From Tiliqua scincoides (lineage: Eukaryota; Chordata; Lepidosauria; Squamata; Scincidae), in NCBI RefSeq assembly GCF_035046505.1, contig NC_089822.1, positions 209,804,419 through 209,868,418 of the forward strand: a stretch of DNA of 64,000 nucleotides, written 5' to 3'. Under the pieces are notes generated by a model. The model made no database searches. It saw only the letters and a list, made by a program, of their open reading frames with translations, and was not told the DNA's origin. This document shows, piece after piece, positions 1-15,360 of this stretch. The position numbers were made by a program, and so were the translations under genes. Every line of letters begins with the position of its first letter. Within the stretch, counting starts at the first letter, position 1.

Positions 1-154
1 ACTGTGTGATGAACGCTGTCTTGGGCAACTCCACTTCAAAGAGGGCCTCCTTGGATTCATTGGCTCTGTTGGTAACTCTGCTGGTGATGACAGTGTGGGC
101 AAAGCGTGATGTAACTTTGCAGTCCACATGCAGGCTGTAGATCTCAATGGCATT
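1..154 (-). CDS. ITIH4: ITIH4 (inter-alpha-trypsin inhibitor heavy chain) VIT-domain exon, partial gene
   Basis: Read on the minus strand, this is an open exon of 51 codons plus one base that runs off the left edge. Its acceptor AG is at 156-155, preceded by a pyrimidine-rich tract. The peptide begins [12 protein letters not shown], continues [15 protein letters not shown] and ends [10 protein letters not shown]. This is the start of the VIT domain of inter-alpha-trypsin inhibitor heavy chains, which are secreted plasma proteins. In human ITIH4 this stretch forms exon 2, directly after the signal-peptide exon. The sequence alone also resembles ITIH3 and ITIH1 (they share the VTSRFAH motif and the cysteine before it). 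I choose ITIH4 because it is the paralogue that lies next to MUSTN1 in the same orientation. I could not find the signal-peptide exon in the next 10 kb. The family assignment is firm; the paralogue is inferred from synteny. Confidence 0.85.
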
Positions 155-1054
155 CTTGAAAGGAGGTGGGAAAAAGGACTTATGAATTTAGGTCCTCAGT
201 TTTCTTAGTAGGCACTCAGAGAGTAGCTACAGCAAATCAGTCACAATCTACACCAAATATGAGACCTTAAAAAGTTATGACAATGCAACTTATTCTTTTA
301 AGAGCATAAACAAATAAGCTCTTTAGATATTTGCTTGGAGATCAATAGGGTATTTTTGGAGACTATAACACTTGTCACTATAACAGCATTTTCGGTGTTG
401 TACATGTTGCAAGACAGTTTCTGGCTGCAAGTCGCATTCAGGAAGTGACTATTCTGTGGGGGTGGTGTGATGGCCTCTGGCCTGTTACCAGTGACCCTGG
501 ACTATCTAGTTCTTGAATTTCTGCAGAAAAATTCATGCTTCGGGGGCAGGCTCCCACTATCTTAATGGATGTTTGTATAAGCTGCCCTGGTGGCCTCTGT
601 GGGGGTGGAATAGATTTTTAAAAAACCTATGGTATTAAAACAGTACACAAGAGTAGGGACAGAGTCCTTTCAAAAAGTGTAAAATCTCACCATTCAGTTA
701 TTTGGTGGGGCACAGGAGCTTGCATGGGGCTGAATTCACTCTTCCAAAACATCTGACTGCCAGAATATTTGCTTTTTAGAAAAAGGTTCTATGCAGATTC
801 TATGTATAAGCTACATATGCACACTACTGGATGAGAGCTTGACAAAGAATCTTTCTGCAATTGTGCCCATCCAACTGGGGGGGGGGGCTATATATGGAAT
901 CCTGCTTCACTGAGCATTTTGCCCCTACATGGATCAGGGCAAAGAATTTCTTAGATGTTACCCTCTATAAAAGGTAAATTTCCATTAGCCCCACCATTGT
1001 GGCATTTGTTGAGTGAAAAATAGTTACGGTCTTGAGGCATCTTTGGGGTTGAAT
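155..1054. other. ITIH4 intron upstream of the VIT exon
   Basis: Intronic sequence. The first 300 bases are the source of the duplicate at 7625-7940. A run of nine G lies near 880. I see no further exon or recognised repeat here. Confidence 0.5.
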
Positions 1055-1736
1055 CAGGGCTGGCTTTAAGCCAATTGGACCAATTGCACCCAATTGGGCT
1101 CCGTGGCTAAGGCCCCACCATGTTAGGGTAATTTATATTAAAATGTGCTTAGATCCATTTGGTCCATTAACTCATAAGAACATAAGAACAGCCCCACTGG
1201 ATCAGGCCATAGGCCCATCTAGTCCAGCTTCCTGTATCTCACAGCAGCCCACCAAATGCCCCAGGGAGCACACCAGAAAACAAGAGACCTGCATCCTGGT
1301 GCCCTCCCTTGCATCTGGCATTCTGACATAACCCATTTCTAAAATCGGGAGGTTGTGCATACACATCATGGCTTGTAACCCATGATGGATTTTTCCTCCA
1401 GAAACTTGTCCAATCCCCTTTTAAAGACGTCCAAGCCAGTCGCCATCACCATATCCTGTGGCAAAGAGTTCCACAGACCAACCACACGCTGAGTAAAGAA
1501 ATATTTTCTTTTGTCTGTTCTAACTCTCCCAACACTCAATTTTAGTGGATGTCCCCTGGTTCTGGTGTTGTACTAAAGTGTACATTTTGATTGCTTTCCA
1601 TTCTACCATAGAGATATAATGTCTATAAAAATTTTTATTTATATCTCTAAGATTCTACAGACCTTGACTGTGAACCTGGGGCCCTGTAAAAAAAAAAGTT
1701 TCCAATTGGACCCCGCAGCTCCTAAGGCTGGCCCTG
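1055..1736. mobile_element. hAT-type non-autonomous transposon split by a CR1
   Basis: Left terminus CAGGGCTGGCTTTA and right terminus TAAGGCTGGCCCTG are inverted repeats. The 8-bp flanks (ggttgaat and ggcggact) match at five positions, consistent with an old hAT target duplication. Internal CAATTGGACC blocks occur near both ends. A CR1 copy is inserted at 1172-1570. Confidence 0.7.
1172..1570 (-). mobile_element. CR1 LINE, 5'-truncated 3' end
   Basis: Minus-strand CR1 tail beginning with the repeated ATAAGAAC terminal motif, followed by the conserved 3' end and the last part of ORF2. It is closely similar to the copies at 6770, 42477 and 52046, and lies inside the hAT element 1055-1736. Confidence 0.85.
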
Positions 1737-2144
1737 GGCGGACTACAGAATGAAAATGAAAATAGATAAAATGTCAGCAATGCACATGCAACCGGGCAAA
1801 TCATGTTTTGCTCATGAATACATTATTTAAAATTTAGCATCAGTGCCCTTTGGCCAGTTTCTGCTGTGTCCTAATGGTACTTTTTGCTGACAAAACCCAC
1901 TGGAGTTCCCATGGCTTAGCTTGGGAGTGGAGGTTGTCCTCATTCTCAGAAGGTCGTAGACTGACCGGAATGTCAACACAATAAAAACATTATATATAAA
2001 TTATCTTTCTAAAATTATAACAAAGAATTTGATTTGGCATTCCTAATCAGAGAGTTCAGTCAAACAGCAACACATCTCCCTAAATGTCTCATTTCTTTAA
2101 GAATGGTCTCCTGTGATTATTGTAGCTCTGCACTGTGTCACTAA

Positions 2145-2325
2145 CAATGTAATCCTATGCATGTTTCCCTAGACCTAAGGCCCACTGTTCTCAGTGGGGT
2201 TACTCTCAGGAAAGTGTGTATAGGAGTGAAGCTTCAGGCTGCAGCCTCAGGCAATCTGATACACACATACCTGGGAGTAAGTCCTACTGAACTCAATGGA
2301 GCTTAATTCTGAGTACATGTGCACT
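2145..2325. mobile_element. Harbinger-like palindromic MITE pair
   Basis: Contains aTAATCCTATGCATG, then TCTCAGGaAAGTGTG, then a second half with ACATACCTGGGAGTAAG and TAATTCTGAGTACATG. These are the recurring modules of the short palindromic elements seen at 5381, 29590, 47437 and 60913. Probably two partial copies side by side; ends not resolved. Confidence 0.5.
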
Positions 2326-3820
2326 GTAAGTGTCCTGTTCATTTATAGCCTAACCTTAAGCCAGCTACTGCTGGCAGGATGGGCACGCGCACTGTTGCAA
2401 GTGTCTCATAAGGCATGTTGTGGCAGTGCAAAGGATTGTCATGCTGGTGGTAAGACCGGTGTCAGCCTGCTGCCCCCAGTTGGAGGCCTGTGCCCACTGG
2501 AAGAGGTAGGTGTGCCACTGACTGGACACTGGAGAGAGCAGAGGGAGGCATTATGGGGAAGGGGATGGCTGGGAGGGTGTGGATCAGGCCCAGGAGGGGT
2601 GGGAACAGTGGCCATGGTTACTACCGTATCCTATCCCCCTTTCCCAGGCATGGAAGCCTGACATGGAGTGGCTCAGCTTTGCACTAGTGATATTGCTGGT
2701 GCACATCCAAGTAGGATTTGTCCAAGTGGACAAATGTCCCCTTACCCTGAGAGACCTCCAGCAGCTGCAGTTCCCATACTGGATGTGGAGGCGGCTGCAC
2801 TGGCACCACCGCGTCACAGAATGGAACCTTTGTTAGGATTCGGCTGTAAATGTCTAGATACTACAAAGACAAAAGTATTTCTACCATAACCTCATGAAGA
2901 TGTAGCTATTAGAGAAAGAAAATACCTGAGGTACAGCAGCATGTGCGAATAATATCTGTGAAGAAAGAACCAGCCACACCGTGAAAAGTTGCCTTTCCAT
3001 TTTGGAAATGGCAGAGCTACAGAGGAAGGATTAGTTTTATTGGAAAGAGATAATGAATAACTAGGATCTGGCTGAATTGTCCAATATTTACACACTGATG
3101 TGAGTCACAGTTATTCTCTTTTTGTCCTTCAGTCTCATTGGGCAAGCAAAGTTTCATGATGACTTCAAATCTTAACAAATATATACTTTTATTCAAACTC
3201 TTGCTAAATACCAACAAAAGGCCAGATTGATATCTTATAAACTTCCTGTGTTTCAAGAAAAAGTGAAATGTAACAAGTGAAAGTGTGTTCTTGTCATGTG
3301 AACATCTTTCAGTACTAAACCATGTGGAAAAAAAATTTGAGCATATTTGTTACTTGTTCAGAAAAATCTATATGATGTGTCAAATGTTTTGTTTTATTAA
3401 TGAGAATGGGAACAGCAAATGTTCCACACAGAGACTTGCTTTTCGTACACGCTGTTCCCAAGGTCATAGCAAGGGCTACCGGCTGACACATACAGCTAAT
3501 CAAATGTGTTCACACAGTACAAAGCCAAAGGGAAGATGTTCACACAGTGTGCTTCCCATTTCAGTTTAGCTATATACACTTCTCCAATCATGCTTTCTTT
3601 AAACATTCCTTTTTCTGAATTCTTATCACAACACAAATTGGAATGTAACAGTAGTAGAGCAAGGCATGGTTCAGTACCTGGTGGTCATGACAAGACACCA
3701 GATAGGATCACTTGAAGCCTTAAAATGAGCAGCATTGCTAAACAGAAGAATGAGCCAGAGGCCTACCTCTGCTAAATGGTTCAGAATTTCTCTCAGCTAG
3801 GAATACAGGCTGAAGTCTAT
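2326..3820. other. Non-coding DNA between ITIH4 fragments, nothing recognised
   Basis: Several short overlapping open frames occur here (for example 2296-2661), but none resembles a known family or carries splice signals in a convincing arrangement. I see no clear repeat. Confidence 0.4.
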
Positions 3821-3993
3821 GAGCCCAATCCTATCCAATTTTCCAGCACAATTTTCCGCAGCCCCAAGGCATGGAAACAAATGTTCCCCTTACCTTGCGG
3901 AAGCCTCTGTAACTACCCACCCACCACAGGATGCAGTGCACACCCCATTGGCATGGCTACACCAGGGATGGAAAGTTGGATAGGATTTGGTCC
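3821..3993. mobile_element. Harbinger-like MITE, GGGCCCAATCCTATCC family
   Basis: Starts GAGCCCAATCCTATCC and ends GGATAGGATTTGGTCC, near-perfect inverted repeats. The flanking trinucleotides are tat and tac, consistent with a 3-bp target duplication with one change. Same family as 41250-41423, 47091-47185 and 56321-56499. Confidence 0.7.
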
Positions 3994-4284
3994 TACATCA
4001 GTACAGTCATCAAGACCTTTCTACAGTGCTGTTTCACTTTTCCAGGAGCATATCCACAGCACTACTGTTGTACTGAATTTATGTGACTGGTTGACCAGAA
4101 AGTGCCTCTCCAGCATATGTAAGCATTTTTCCAGAACACTCTTCTTTACAGTGATAGATATCAGATACAGCTCAGATATCTTGTGCAACAGCCTCACCTA
4201 CTGTAACATCTGAAGAAATGATCACAAAGCACATTCATGCTATTATTTCACTCTGATACACTTTATTGGGCTTCCTAGATAAGA

Positions 4285-4400
4285 TAACCCTTGCCCACAG
4301 ATTAGAAAAAGTACAAAAGAGGGCAACCAAAATTATCAGAGGGCTGGAATACCTTCTAAATGAGGTAAGGCTACAGCGTTCAGGGTTTTTTAGCATGGAA
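4285..4400 (+). mobile_element. CR1 ORF2 fragment
   Basis: In the plus direction the sequence reads LEKVQKRATKIIRGLE in broken frame, the conserved CR1 ORF2 C-terminal motif also present at 6960-7586. Old and short. Confidence 0.65.
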
Positions 4401-4883
4401 AAAAATTATAGAATGTTAGAATTTGAAGGGACATTTTAATATGCTTCCTAATGAAAGCTCTTTTCAATTTTTTTTTGTTAATAGTGGCTGACTCTGGTTG
4501 GCACTAGGACACACACGGAAAATGAGGTTCACTATTCTCCCCCATGGCATTTTAAAGGTGCAAATTACCTACCTGATATGTCAATTTGCCTTTGAAGAGT
4601 CAACCTGAGAAAATTGCCTCTTCAAAGGCCAATCATCACTTCAGGAAATGGCAAAAAGGGGGAAACAGTGAACATCTCCCTCCCCAAGGACATAGGGAAC
4701 AAGCACCCACTCGTAAGGCAGCCAGGGAAAGGGGTTGGAGATCCCATCTGCTGGTAAAGACAGGGAAAGGTTTATGTAGAAGCCAATAGCTCAGCGCTTC
4801 TCAAACTGTGGGTCAGGACCCACTAGGTGGGTCATGAACCAATTTCAAGTAGTTCCCTATTCATTTCAATGTGTATTTGATTG

Positions 4884-5105
4884 GGTAAGAGGCACTTTTT
4901 CAAGTGGGTGCTCCTTTTTTTAGCAGGGGGAGAGTAACTGGCCCACCTCACCCCAGCAGTGTCTGTTCTAGTGGCTGTCTGCTGGTATTCATTTGCATCT
5001 TTTTAGATTGTGAGGCCTTTTGGGACAGGGAGCCATTTAGTTATTTGATTTTTCTCTGTAAACCACTTTGTGAACTTTTAGTTGAAAAGCGGTATATAAA
5101 TACTG
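4884..5105 (+). mobile_element. SINE with L2-type 3' tail, nested
   Basis: Head GGTAAGAGGCACTTTTTCAA, body ACCTCACCCCAGCAGTGTC, tail AAAGCGGTATATAAATACTG, which is the L2-like terminus. A 7-bp duplication TTGATTG flanks it (4877-4883 and 5106-5112). Minus-strand relatives lie at 38550 and 61123. Confidence 0.8.
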
Positions 5106-5380
5106 TTGATTGATTGTGTTTTGTTTTTAATATATTAACCTTGATGCTACCATGGTATGTGACTGCATTTATGCAAATGTTATAGATCTGTACTTTTAAC
5201 AGGCTACTGCTTTTAACAATAATAGTTCAAGGGGTTTACTCCCAGGTAAGCGTGGTTAGGATTGCAGCCTTTGGACTGTTTGGAGATTTTTTTTAAACAG
5301 ATCAGCAACTGCTTGGGAGGTTTAGGAGGGTTCTTTATTTTAAACAAATTTCTAAACTTTTTGTACACTTAATTTACTTA

Positions 5381-5470
5381 GGGCACAATCCTAACTAGGT
5401 CTACTCAGAAGTAAGTCCTATTTTGTTCAACGGGGCTTACTCTCAGGAAAGTGCGGTTAGGATTGCAGCC
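5381..5470. mobile_element. Harbinger-like palindromic MITE, nested in hAT
   Basis: Inverted ends GGGCACAATCCTAAC and GTTAGGATTGCAGCC enclose TACTCAGAAGTAAGTCCTA and CTTACTCTCAGGAAAG. Flanking trinucleotides TTA and TTT fit a 3-bp TWA-like target duplication with one change. Confidence 0.75.
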
Positions 5471-6064
5471 TTTTATTCATATAGGGTGTTAAAAATTTTC
5501 CTGCATGATGATGTCACTTCCAGCCATGACATCACTTCCACGTCGATGACATCACTTTTGGTGGGTCCAGCAGATTGTCATTCTAAAAAGTGGGTCCTAG
5601 TGCTAAAAAGTTTGGAAATCATTGCAATAGCTTATTGCTTAATTTCAGCCTGTTTTGTCAAGTTGGCTGGCTAACATAATGCTTCTAGGCAGGGCACCTG
5701 AGAGCTAGCATTGGGCCAGGGGCAATATACCTGATTGTCCCCTCCCCATTTCTAAACTTACCTATAAACCAGAGGTTACTACATTTTTTACACAAGTTTT
5801 TAATTGACAGTTTTAGGATAGGCAGGGAGTGAGGTACCCAAATTTATTTTGTAATAAATTTAATTTGTACTGTATAGTTTGTTCTGTCATGGCCTGGGTC
5901 CTCGGGGATTTTGCGGCCTGCTTCCAGGATCCAGGTAGCAGATTTGTTGCTAGAGCTCCCTCTGCTGGCTATTTGTGGTAATTTCACAACATAGCAACCT
6001 CTCCATTAAACAGGCCAACACACATTTTGCCATCTTAAAAGTTAGACCTATTCCTGGGTATATT

Positions 6065-6275
6065 TGTGGCGCCGATTCAAAAAATGACATCAGTTTTGCC
6101 CGATCATATCTAGATTCAGAGATACAGCATAACCTTGTTAGTGAATGATTAACGTAGCTTCCTCATGAGGAAGCTGCTTGAACCATTCACTAATGAGGCT
6201 ATGCTGTGCTTTATCTCCAAAACAAGACGTGATAGCGCAATACTGATGCCATTTTTGGTATCAGTACCCCAAATT
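6065..6275. repeat. Fold-back element with perfect 20-bp palindromic centre
   Basis: Two arms of about 100 bases are imperfect inverted copies. For example AATGACATCAG pairs with CTGATGCCATT, and ATACAGCATAACC pairs with GGCTATGCTGTGC. They meet at the perfect palindrome AGCTTCCTCATGAGGAAGCT (6156-6175). Probably a fold-back MITE; no target duplication was resolved and no other copy is seen in the window. Confidence 0.7.
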
Positions 6276-6769
6276 CATATAAAACCACCATAAATTAAAA
6301 AGTTTTTCTGAGCCTCAAATTCACAGGCCTGTGTTATTAGTAGTTATTGATATGGGGTGAAATTACAGCTGATGGCCAGCGGATGGAGCTTCACTACCAA
6401 TCCACCACCATTGGGAAGAGTTTGGAAGGGCAGAAGAATTTGAAATCTGCACATAAACATTCCTGATGCATAACTGTCCAGACTTTAGTCCTGCCTTCAT
6501 TACCTGCAAAGCATCATCTTCAGCTCTTTTCACTCATGACCTGCAAATGGGTGCGAGTGCTTCTTATTGAGGTCCAGGGCGTGGGCCCTCCAGTGGCTGA
6601 AACTAACAACTCAATCCAAACTCCTTGTACCAAGTGGTGACAGCCTTGTGGGTCTACTTGGACATGTCCCAGCAATATTGCATAGACCTGTGAAGGTAGA
6701 CCATTGGATTTGGCAGGTGCCCCTGCTGCTGAACTTGCTCCCTTCCTGTTCTCCATCTGCCCTCCTCAT
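6276..6769. other. Unassigned DNA beside the CR1, nothing recognised
   Basis: I see no continuation of the ITIH exon that the neighbouring CR1 interrupts, and no recognised repeat. A minus-strand frame of 78 codons (6520-6756) has no recognisable motif. Confidence 0.4.
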
Positions 6770-7587
6770 AAGAACGTAAGAACAGCCCCACTGGATCAGG
6801 CCATAGGCCCATCTAGTCCAGCTTCCTGTATCTCACAGTGGCCCACCAAACGCCCCAGGGAGCACACCAGATAACAAGAGACCTGCATCCTGGTGCCCTC
6901 CCTTGCATCTGGCATTCTGACATAACCCATTTCTAAAATCAGGAGGTTGCGCATACACATCATGGCTTGTACCCCGTAATGGATTTTTCCTCCAGAAACT
7001 TGTCCAATCCCCTTTTAAAGGCATCCAGGCCAGATGCCGTCACCACATCCTGCAGCAAAGAGTTCCACAGACCAACCACACGCTGAGTAAAGAAATATTT
7101 TCTTTTGTCTGTTCTAACTCTCCCAACACTCAATTTTAGTGGATGTCCCCTGGTTCTGGTGTTATGTGAGAGTGTAAAGAGCATCTCTCTATCCACTTTA
7201 TCCTTCCCATGCATAATCTTGTATGTCTCAATCATGTCCCCCCTCAGGCATCTCCTTTCTAGACTGAAGAGGCCCAAATGCCGTAGCCTTTCCTGATAAG
7301 GAAGGTGCCCCAGCCCAGTAATCATCTTAGTTGCTCTCTTTTGCACCTTTCCCATTTCCACTATGTCTTTTTTGAGATGCTGCGACCAGAACTGGACGCA
7401 ATACTCCAGGTGTGGCCTTACCATCGATTTGTACAACAGCATTATAATATTAGCCGTTTTGTTCTCAATACCTTTTCTAATAATCCCAAGCATAGAATTG
7501 GCCTTCTTTACTGCCGCTGCACATTGGGTCGACACTTTTATCGACCTGTCCACCACCACCCCAAGATCTCCTCCCTGCCCCGTCACC
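6770..7587 (-). mobile_element. CR1 LINE 3' end with ORF2 C-terminal region
   Basis: Carries a continuous 208-codon minus-strand frame (7586-6960), the longest coding stretch of a transposon here. It includes the CR1 ORF2 motifs DLGVVVD, NSMLGIIRKGIENKTANI, VRPHLEYCVQFW, EKVQKRATKMI-like and VGLWNSL. These belong to the region downstream of the reverse transcriptase catalytic core, which is missing through the usual 5' truncation. The intact frame argues for a fairly young copy. Its 5' boundary lies inside the duplicated ITIH exon. Confidence 0.92.
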
Positions 7588-7624
7588 TGCAGTCCACATG
7601 CAGGCTGTAGATTTCAATAGCATT
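7588..7624 (-). pseudogene. Broken duplicate of the ITIH4 VIT exon start
   Basis: On the minus strand an acceptor AG (7626-7625) is followed by codons for [12 protein letters not shown], the same twelve residues as the exon at 1-154. Over 39 bases only two differ, and both are silent (GCC/GCT and GAG/GAA). After the TGC codon the sequence turns abruptly into a 5'-truncated CR1 element, and the rest of the exon is not seen beyond that CR1. Silent-only differences suggest the copy was once a working exon, perhaps of a tandem ITIH paralogue, before the CR1 arrived. It could instead be part of a local segmental duplication that never worked as a gene. Confidence 0.75.
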
Positions 7625-7940
7625 CTGGGAAAGAATAGACTGTATGAATTCACTGCCTCCCATTTAGGGAAAAAGACTTGTGCAGCGGTCAGTTGAAGGG
7701 TTTCTTCTATTAAAAATAGGCAGCAATCTCTTTCTGCCAGGCAACTGAAGCTCTAATTATTCTTTTAGAAACTCAAAAAGAATAAATTAAACATTTGGCT
7801 GGGGATCAAAAGAGATGTGCATGCTAATCCATCACTTCTGTAGTATTTCTCACTGAGTGAGACAGCTGTGATGTGTCTTTTGCAGTGCAAGAGTTTCTGA
7901 CCATGCATGACATTCAGCAGGGTTAACATGTCATTACCCC
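7625..7940 (-). repeat. Diverged duplicate of the ITIH4 intron next to the VIT exon
   Basis: The sequence beside the broken exon aligns by eye with the intron at 155-470. Matching blocks include TTATTCTTTTA, ATTTGcTTGGaGATCAA (near 330 against near 7793) and GCAAGA..GTTTCTG (near 408 against near 7887), all in the same order and spacing. The duplication therefore covered intron as well as exon. It is clearly older than the CR1 that ends it at 7587. Confidence 0.6.
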
Positions 7941-8189
7941 CAATTTAACAGTAACCCTCAATCAGCCACTTTTCAATGCATGGGAAAAAATGGGTACTTT
8001 TGAACTAGACCTGCCAAATCTCTGAAAATGCTGATTGATCACCTAAGCAATAAATGTCCTGCCACTTGGCCAAATGTTAAAATGGTCAGTATGCAATAGA
8101 GAGAGCCATGTCTCCAAAGTGATACTGCAGGCAAACAGGATCACATGGGGCACCCTGAAGAGGCGATATGTCTGCAGATGCATTTAAAT

Positions 8190-8393
8190 TAATATGCTGG
8201 CTGCTCTTCTGAAGCCCACAAGTGGATACACACGGCCTCTGTGTGCTTCAGAAGAGCCTCCAGAGGCAAGAGCAGCATGGCTCCCCTCACCTCCAGAGGC
8301 TCCAGGTTGGCCCGCACCATAGGTTTGGGGACCAGCAGATGAACAAATCCACAGGTACCAAACTTGCAGATAACATGGGTGGCCTGTAATTCC
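8190..8393. mobile_element. Tigger-like element fragment
   Basis: The minus strand reads ACAGGCCACCCATGTTATCT followed by GGTACCTGTGGATTTG, the typical subterminal pattern of Tigger-type mariner relatives, plus the CCTCACCTCCAGAGG block also present in the element at 26377. Only one side is preserved. Confidence 0.5.
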
Positions 8394-8444
8394 AAAAAAC
8401 TTATTATTTATAAAGAAGATTTGTGGTTTGCTGCCAGCTGCAGG

Positions 8445-8605
8445 CGGTCCATTCTCCCCCCTCTCTGGTGGTCCATTGGAGACTGCTCACTCAGAGAGAT
8501 GCTGGAAGTGATAAAAAGCAATTGCTTTTCCTGAGACCTCGTGGACCACCTCTCAAGGTCTCGCGGACCACCTGTGGTCTCCGGACCACACGTTGGGAAC
8601 CAGTG
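8445..8605. mobile_element. hAT element, right end only
   Basis: Ends GTTGGGAACCAGTG preceded by repeated GGACCAC motifs, a hAT-type terminus. The matching left terminus is not recognisable. Confidence 0.5.
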
Positions 8606-8985
8606 GACTAGAAGATACTAAAACGGAGCCCACATAGCATTAGTAGACTCTATAGGTCCTTGCATCAACTGGTATGCCTATTGCTACGGCCACTGCTCCC
8701 ATAGGGAAAGGGCGGTTTTGTAGAAGAGTACTATTTGACCATGGAAATCTATTAAAGAAAAAGAAAGAGTATAACTAAAGCTTTCCCTCCCCCCCCCCCA
8801 ATGGGAAAAGAAACTGACATTAGGGACATTCAGAGACACTATTCAAGGGGCACATCAGAGGCTATTCAGCACCAATGCCCCACCCAGGCTGAATATGAAG
8901 ACCATCAAATGGGCTGAACTTGCAGACGTGACTCTCAAACAGCATTGGAAAGGATCTTTACTGACTGAAACTTACTTCTGAGTAA

Positions 8986-9313
8986 GCAGTGGCTGAGTGC
9001 TTTAAAGACTCTGGACTGTCAGCTGAAAGGTTGGCAACCTAGGAGTTTGAGATCCTGGTGCTGTGGAACAAGGTGAGATCCCGTTACTTGCCTCAGCTCC
9101 TGCCAACCTAGCAGTTCGAAAGCATATAAATGCAAGTAGATAAATAGGTACCACTTTGGTATGAAGGTAACAGCATTCCGTGTGCTTTGGTGTTTAGTCA
9201 TGCTGGTCACATGACCATGTAAGAAGTCTTCAGACAACACTGGCTTAAGAGACGGAGATGAGCACCGCCCCCTAGAGTCGGACACGACTGTGCAGGGGAA
9301 ACCTTTACCTTTA
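8986..9313 (+). mobile_element. Sauria SINE (tRNA-derived head, Bov-B tail)
   Basis: The head GTGGCTGAGTGCTTTA resembles a tRNA box A, and GAGTTTGAGATCCTGG resembles box B. The 3' part GTCGGACACGACT then AACCTTTACCTTTA is the Bov-B LINE tail. This combination defines Sauria SINEs and is the best single indicator that the DNA is from a squamate. Nearly full length; the target duplication is not clear. Confidence 0.88.
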
Positions 9314-10120
9314 TAAACATTATAGGAGGATCTCAGCCAAGGGGAAGGGCTTCATGCTGGATAATACTATACTAAATGCCTTGTGAAATCATGGTTTTAA
9401 TTCTGCATCTTTAATTTAATTTCATCTGTCCGCTCCGCAGGACAGATGAAAGCGCCTCAGGATGGAATGGAAGAGAGACTGAAATGGGGATGAAAGTTGG
9501 TAGCTTTCAAAATAGCCTTTAAATCAATCTTCAAGTTCAAAAGCCCATGTTGTCAGCTCTTCCAGTGACAGGTAGACAGAGAGCACTGCACAATGTGGTT
9601 ACATATGTCTCCCACCTCCTCCATTTCCGGGGAGGCTTCCCTTTCACTTCCTGACAACTCCCAATTCCAGAAGAGAGCAAGGACTACAACTACCAAGGAT
9701 TAGTGTGTTTCAGCCTGCTGTTTCCTACAGTGAAGATTCAGGCCACCCTTCATTTTGTGACAACCCCAGAATAACTATTCCTATGGAAATCCAAGCACAG
9801 TCAACCAAAGTCAGAAGGGGCTTTGGACACACTGCTGCCTGGGAATTTGCACTGGAATTGCCTCCTCTGCCTCAATGTTGTTTTTTCTTCTGGACAGAAC
9901 ACTGGAAATCTTGGCTTCTGGGGATTCAAGCTGTACAAAGGATGGCTCTGCTAACCAGAGTATGCTACTGAGAACACTATTTGGTGCCTGCCCTCCCTGA
10001 ATAAATAGACTAATCTTCCTCCTGGGAGTCTCTTTGGGAAACGCACAAAAATTCCTTCAGTTATGCTTGTGACGACATCGTTCTATGAACAGCTGTTTTT
10101 TCTATGAGAAAACAAACACA
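9314..10120. other. Intergenic DNA between ITIH4 side and MUSTN1 3' end
   Basis: Intergenic as far as I can tell. An 88-codon plus frame (9705-9971) shows no family features. The ITIH4 signal-peptide exon was sought here on the minus strand and not found. Confidence 0.4.
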
Positions 10121-10144
10121 ACCAGAATCAAAACCACCATGTGC

Positions 10145-10150
10145 TTTATT
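10145..10150 (-). terminator. MUSTN1 polyadenylation signal
   Basis: AATAAA on the minus strand, about 330 bases past the MUSTN1 stop, followed by a GT-rich stretch (TGGTGGTTTTG). Probable end of the 3' UTR near 10125. Confidence 0.7.
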
Positions 10151-10477
10151 GGTTTTACACATCAAAATCATAATCACTGGGGCGCAGACCTGGAACATAA
10201 ATTTAAAAGCAAGAAGAATGTCAGCGTGTAACAAAATTGGTCATTACTGTACCAGCCTGCACTCGAATCCCCCACAGCACACAGCTAAGAAAAAAAACAA
10301 AAAACAGAACAAGCCACCACGTATAAAAAGAATTTGTATCTTCCCATGTAAGTTCTCTTGTTAATTAGTAGTTGAAATAATTAAGTTAACGGCACAGTAA
10401 TAAGACTGGTGTATGTGAAAGCAAAATAAGGGGTGAAGTGCTCCATGAATATTCATCGCAGATCTTGAGCTTGGCAG

Positions 10478-15274
<4,797 letters not shown>

Positions 15275-15352
15275 GTTACAGTACTCACACAAACGGAGCT
15301 AGTCACCTCCTTGGTCAATATCCAAACTCTGAGGTAGCCTGCTCACTCCACG

Positions 15353-15360
15353 CTTATATA
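15353..15360 (-). promoter_or_regulatory. MUSTN1 TATA box
   Basis: TATATAAG on the minus strand, about 80 bases upstream of the MUSTN1 start codon. Transcription would begin near 15330, giving a 5' UTR of roughly 55 bases. Confidence 0.7.

Larger units (their letters stand above)
4792..5624. mobile_element. hAT non-autonomous element with nested insertions
   Basis: Left end CAGCGCTTCTCAAACTGTGG, right end AGTTTGGAAATCATTG; perfect 8-bp target duplication CAATAGCT at 4784-4791 and 5625-5632. The body matches the elements at 13597-13961 and 41479-41822. It is enlarged by a SINE (4884-5105) and a Harbinger-like MITE (5381-5470). Confidence 0.9.

Noticed and set aside
2296-2836. Cluster of overlapping short frames
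   Set aside because: No frame resembles an ITIH4 signal-peptide exon or any known protein.
6520-6756. Minus frame of 78 codons beyond the CR1, tested as the continuation of the broken ITIH exon
   Set aside because: It lacks the KVTSRFAH...ELPKTAF sequence that should follow.
8986-9060. tRNA gene suggested by box A and box B
   Set aside because: It is the head of a Sauria SINE with a Bov-B tail, not a free tRNA gene.
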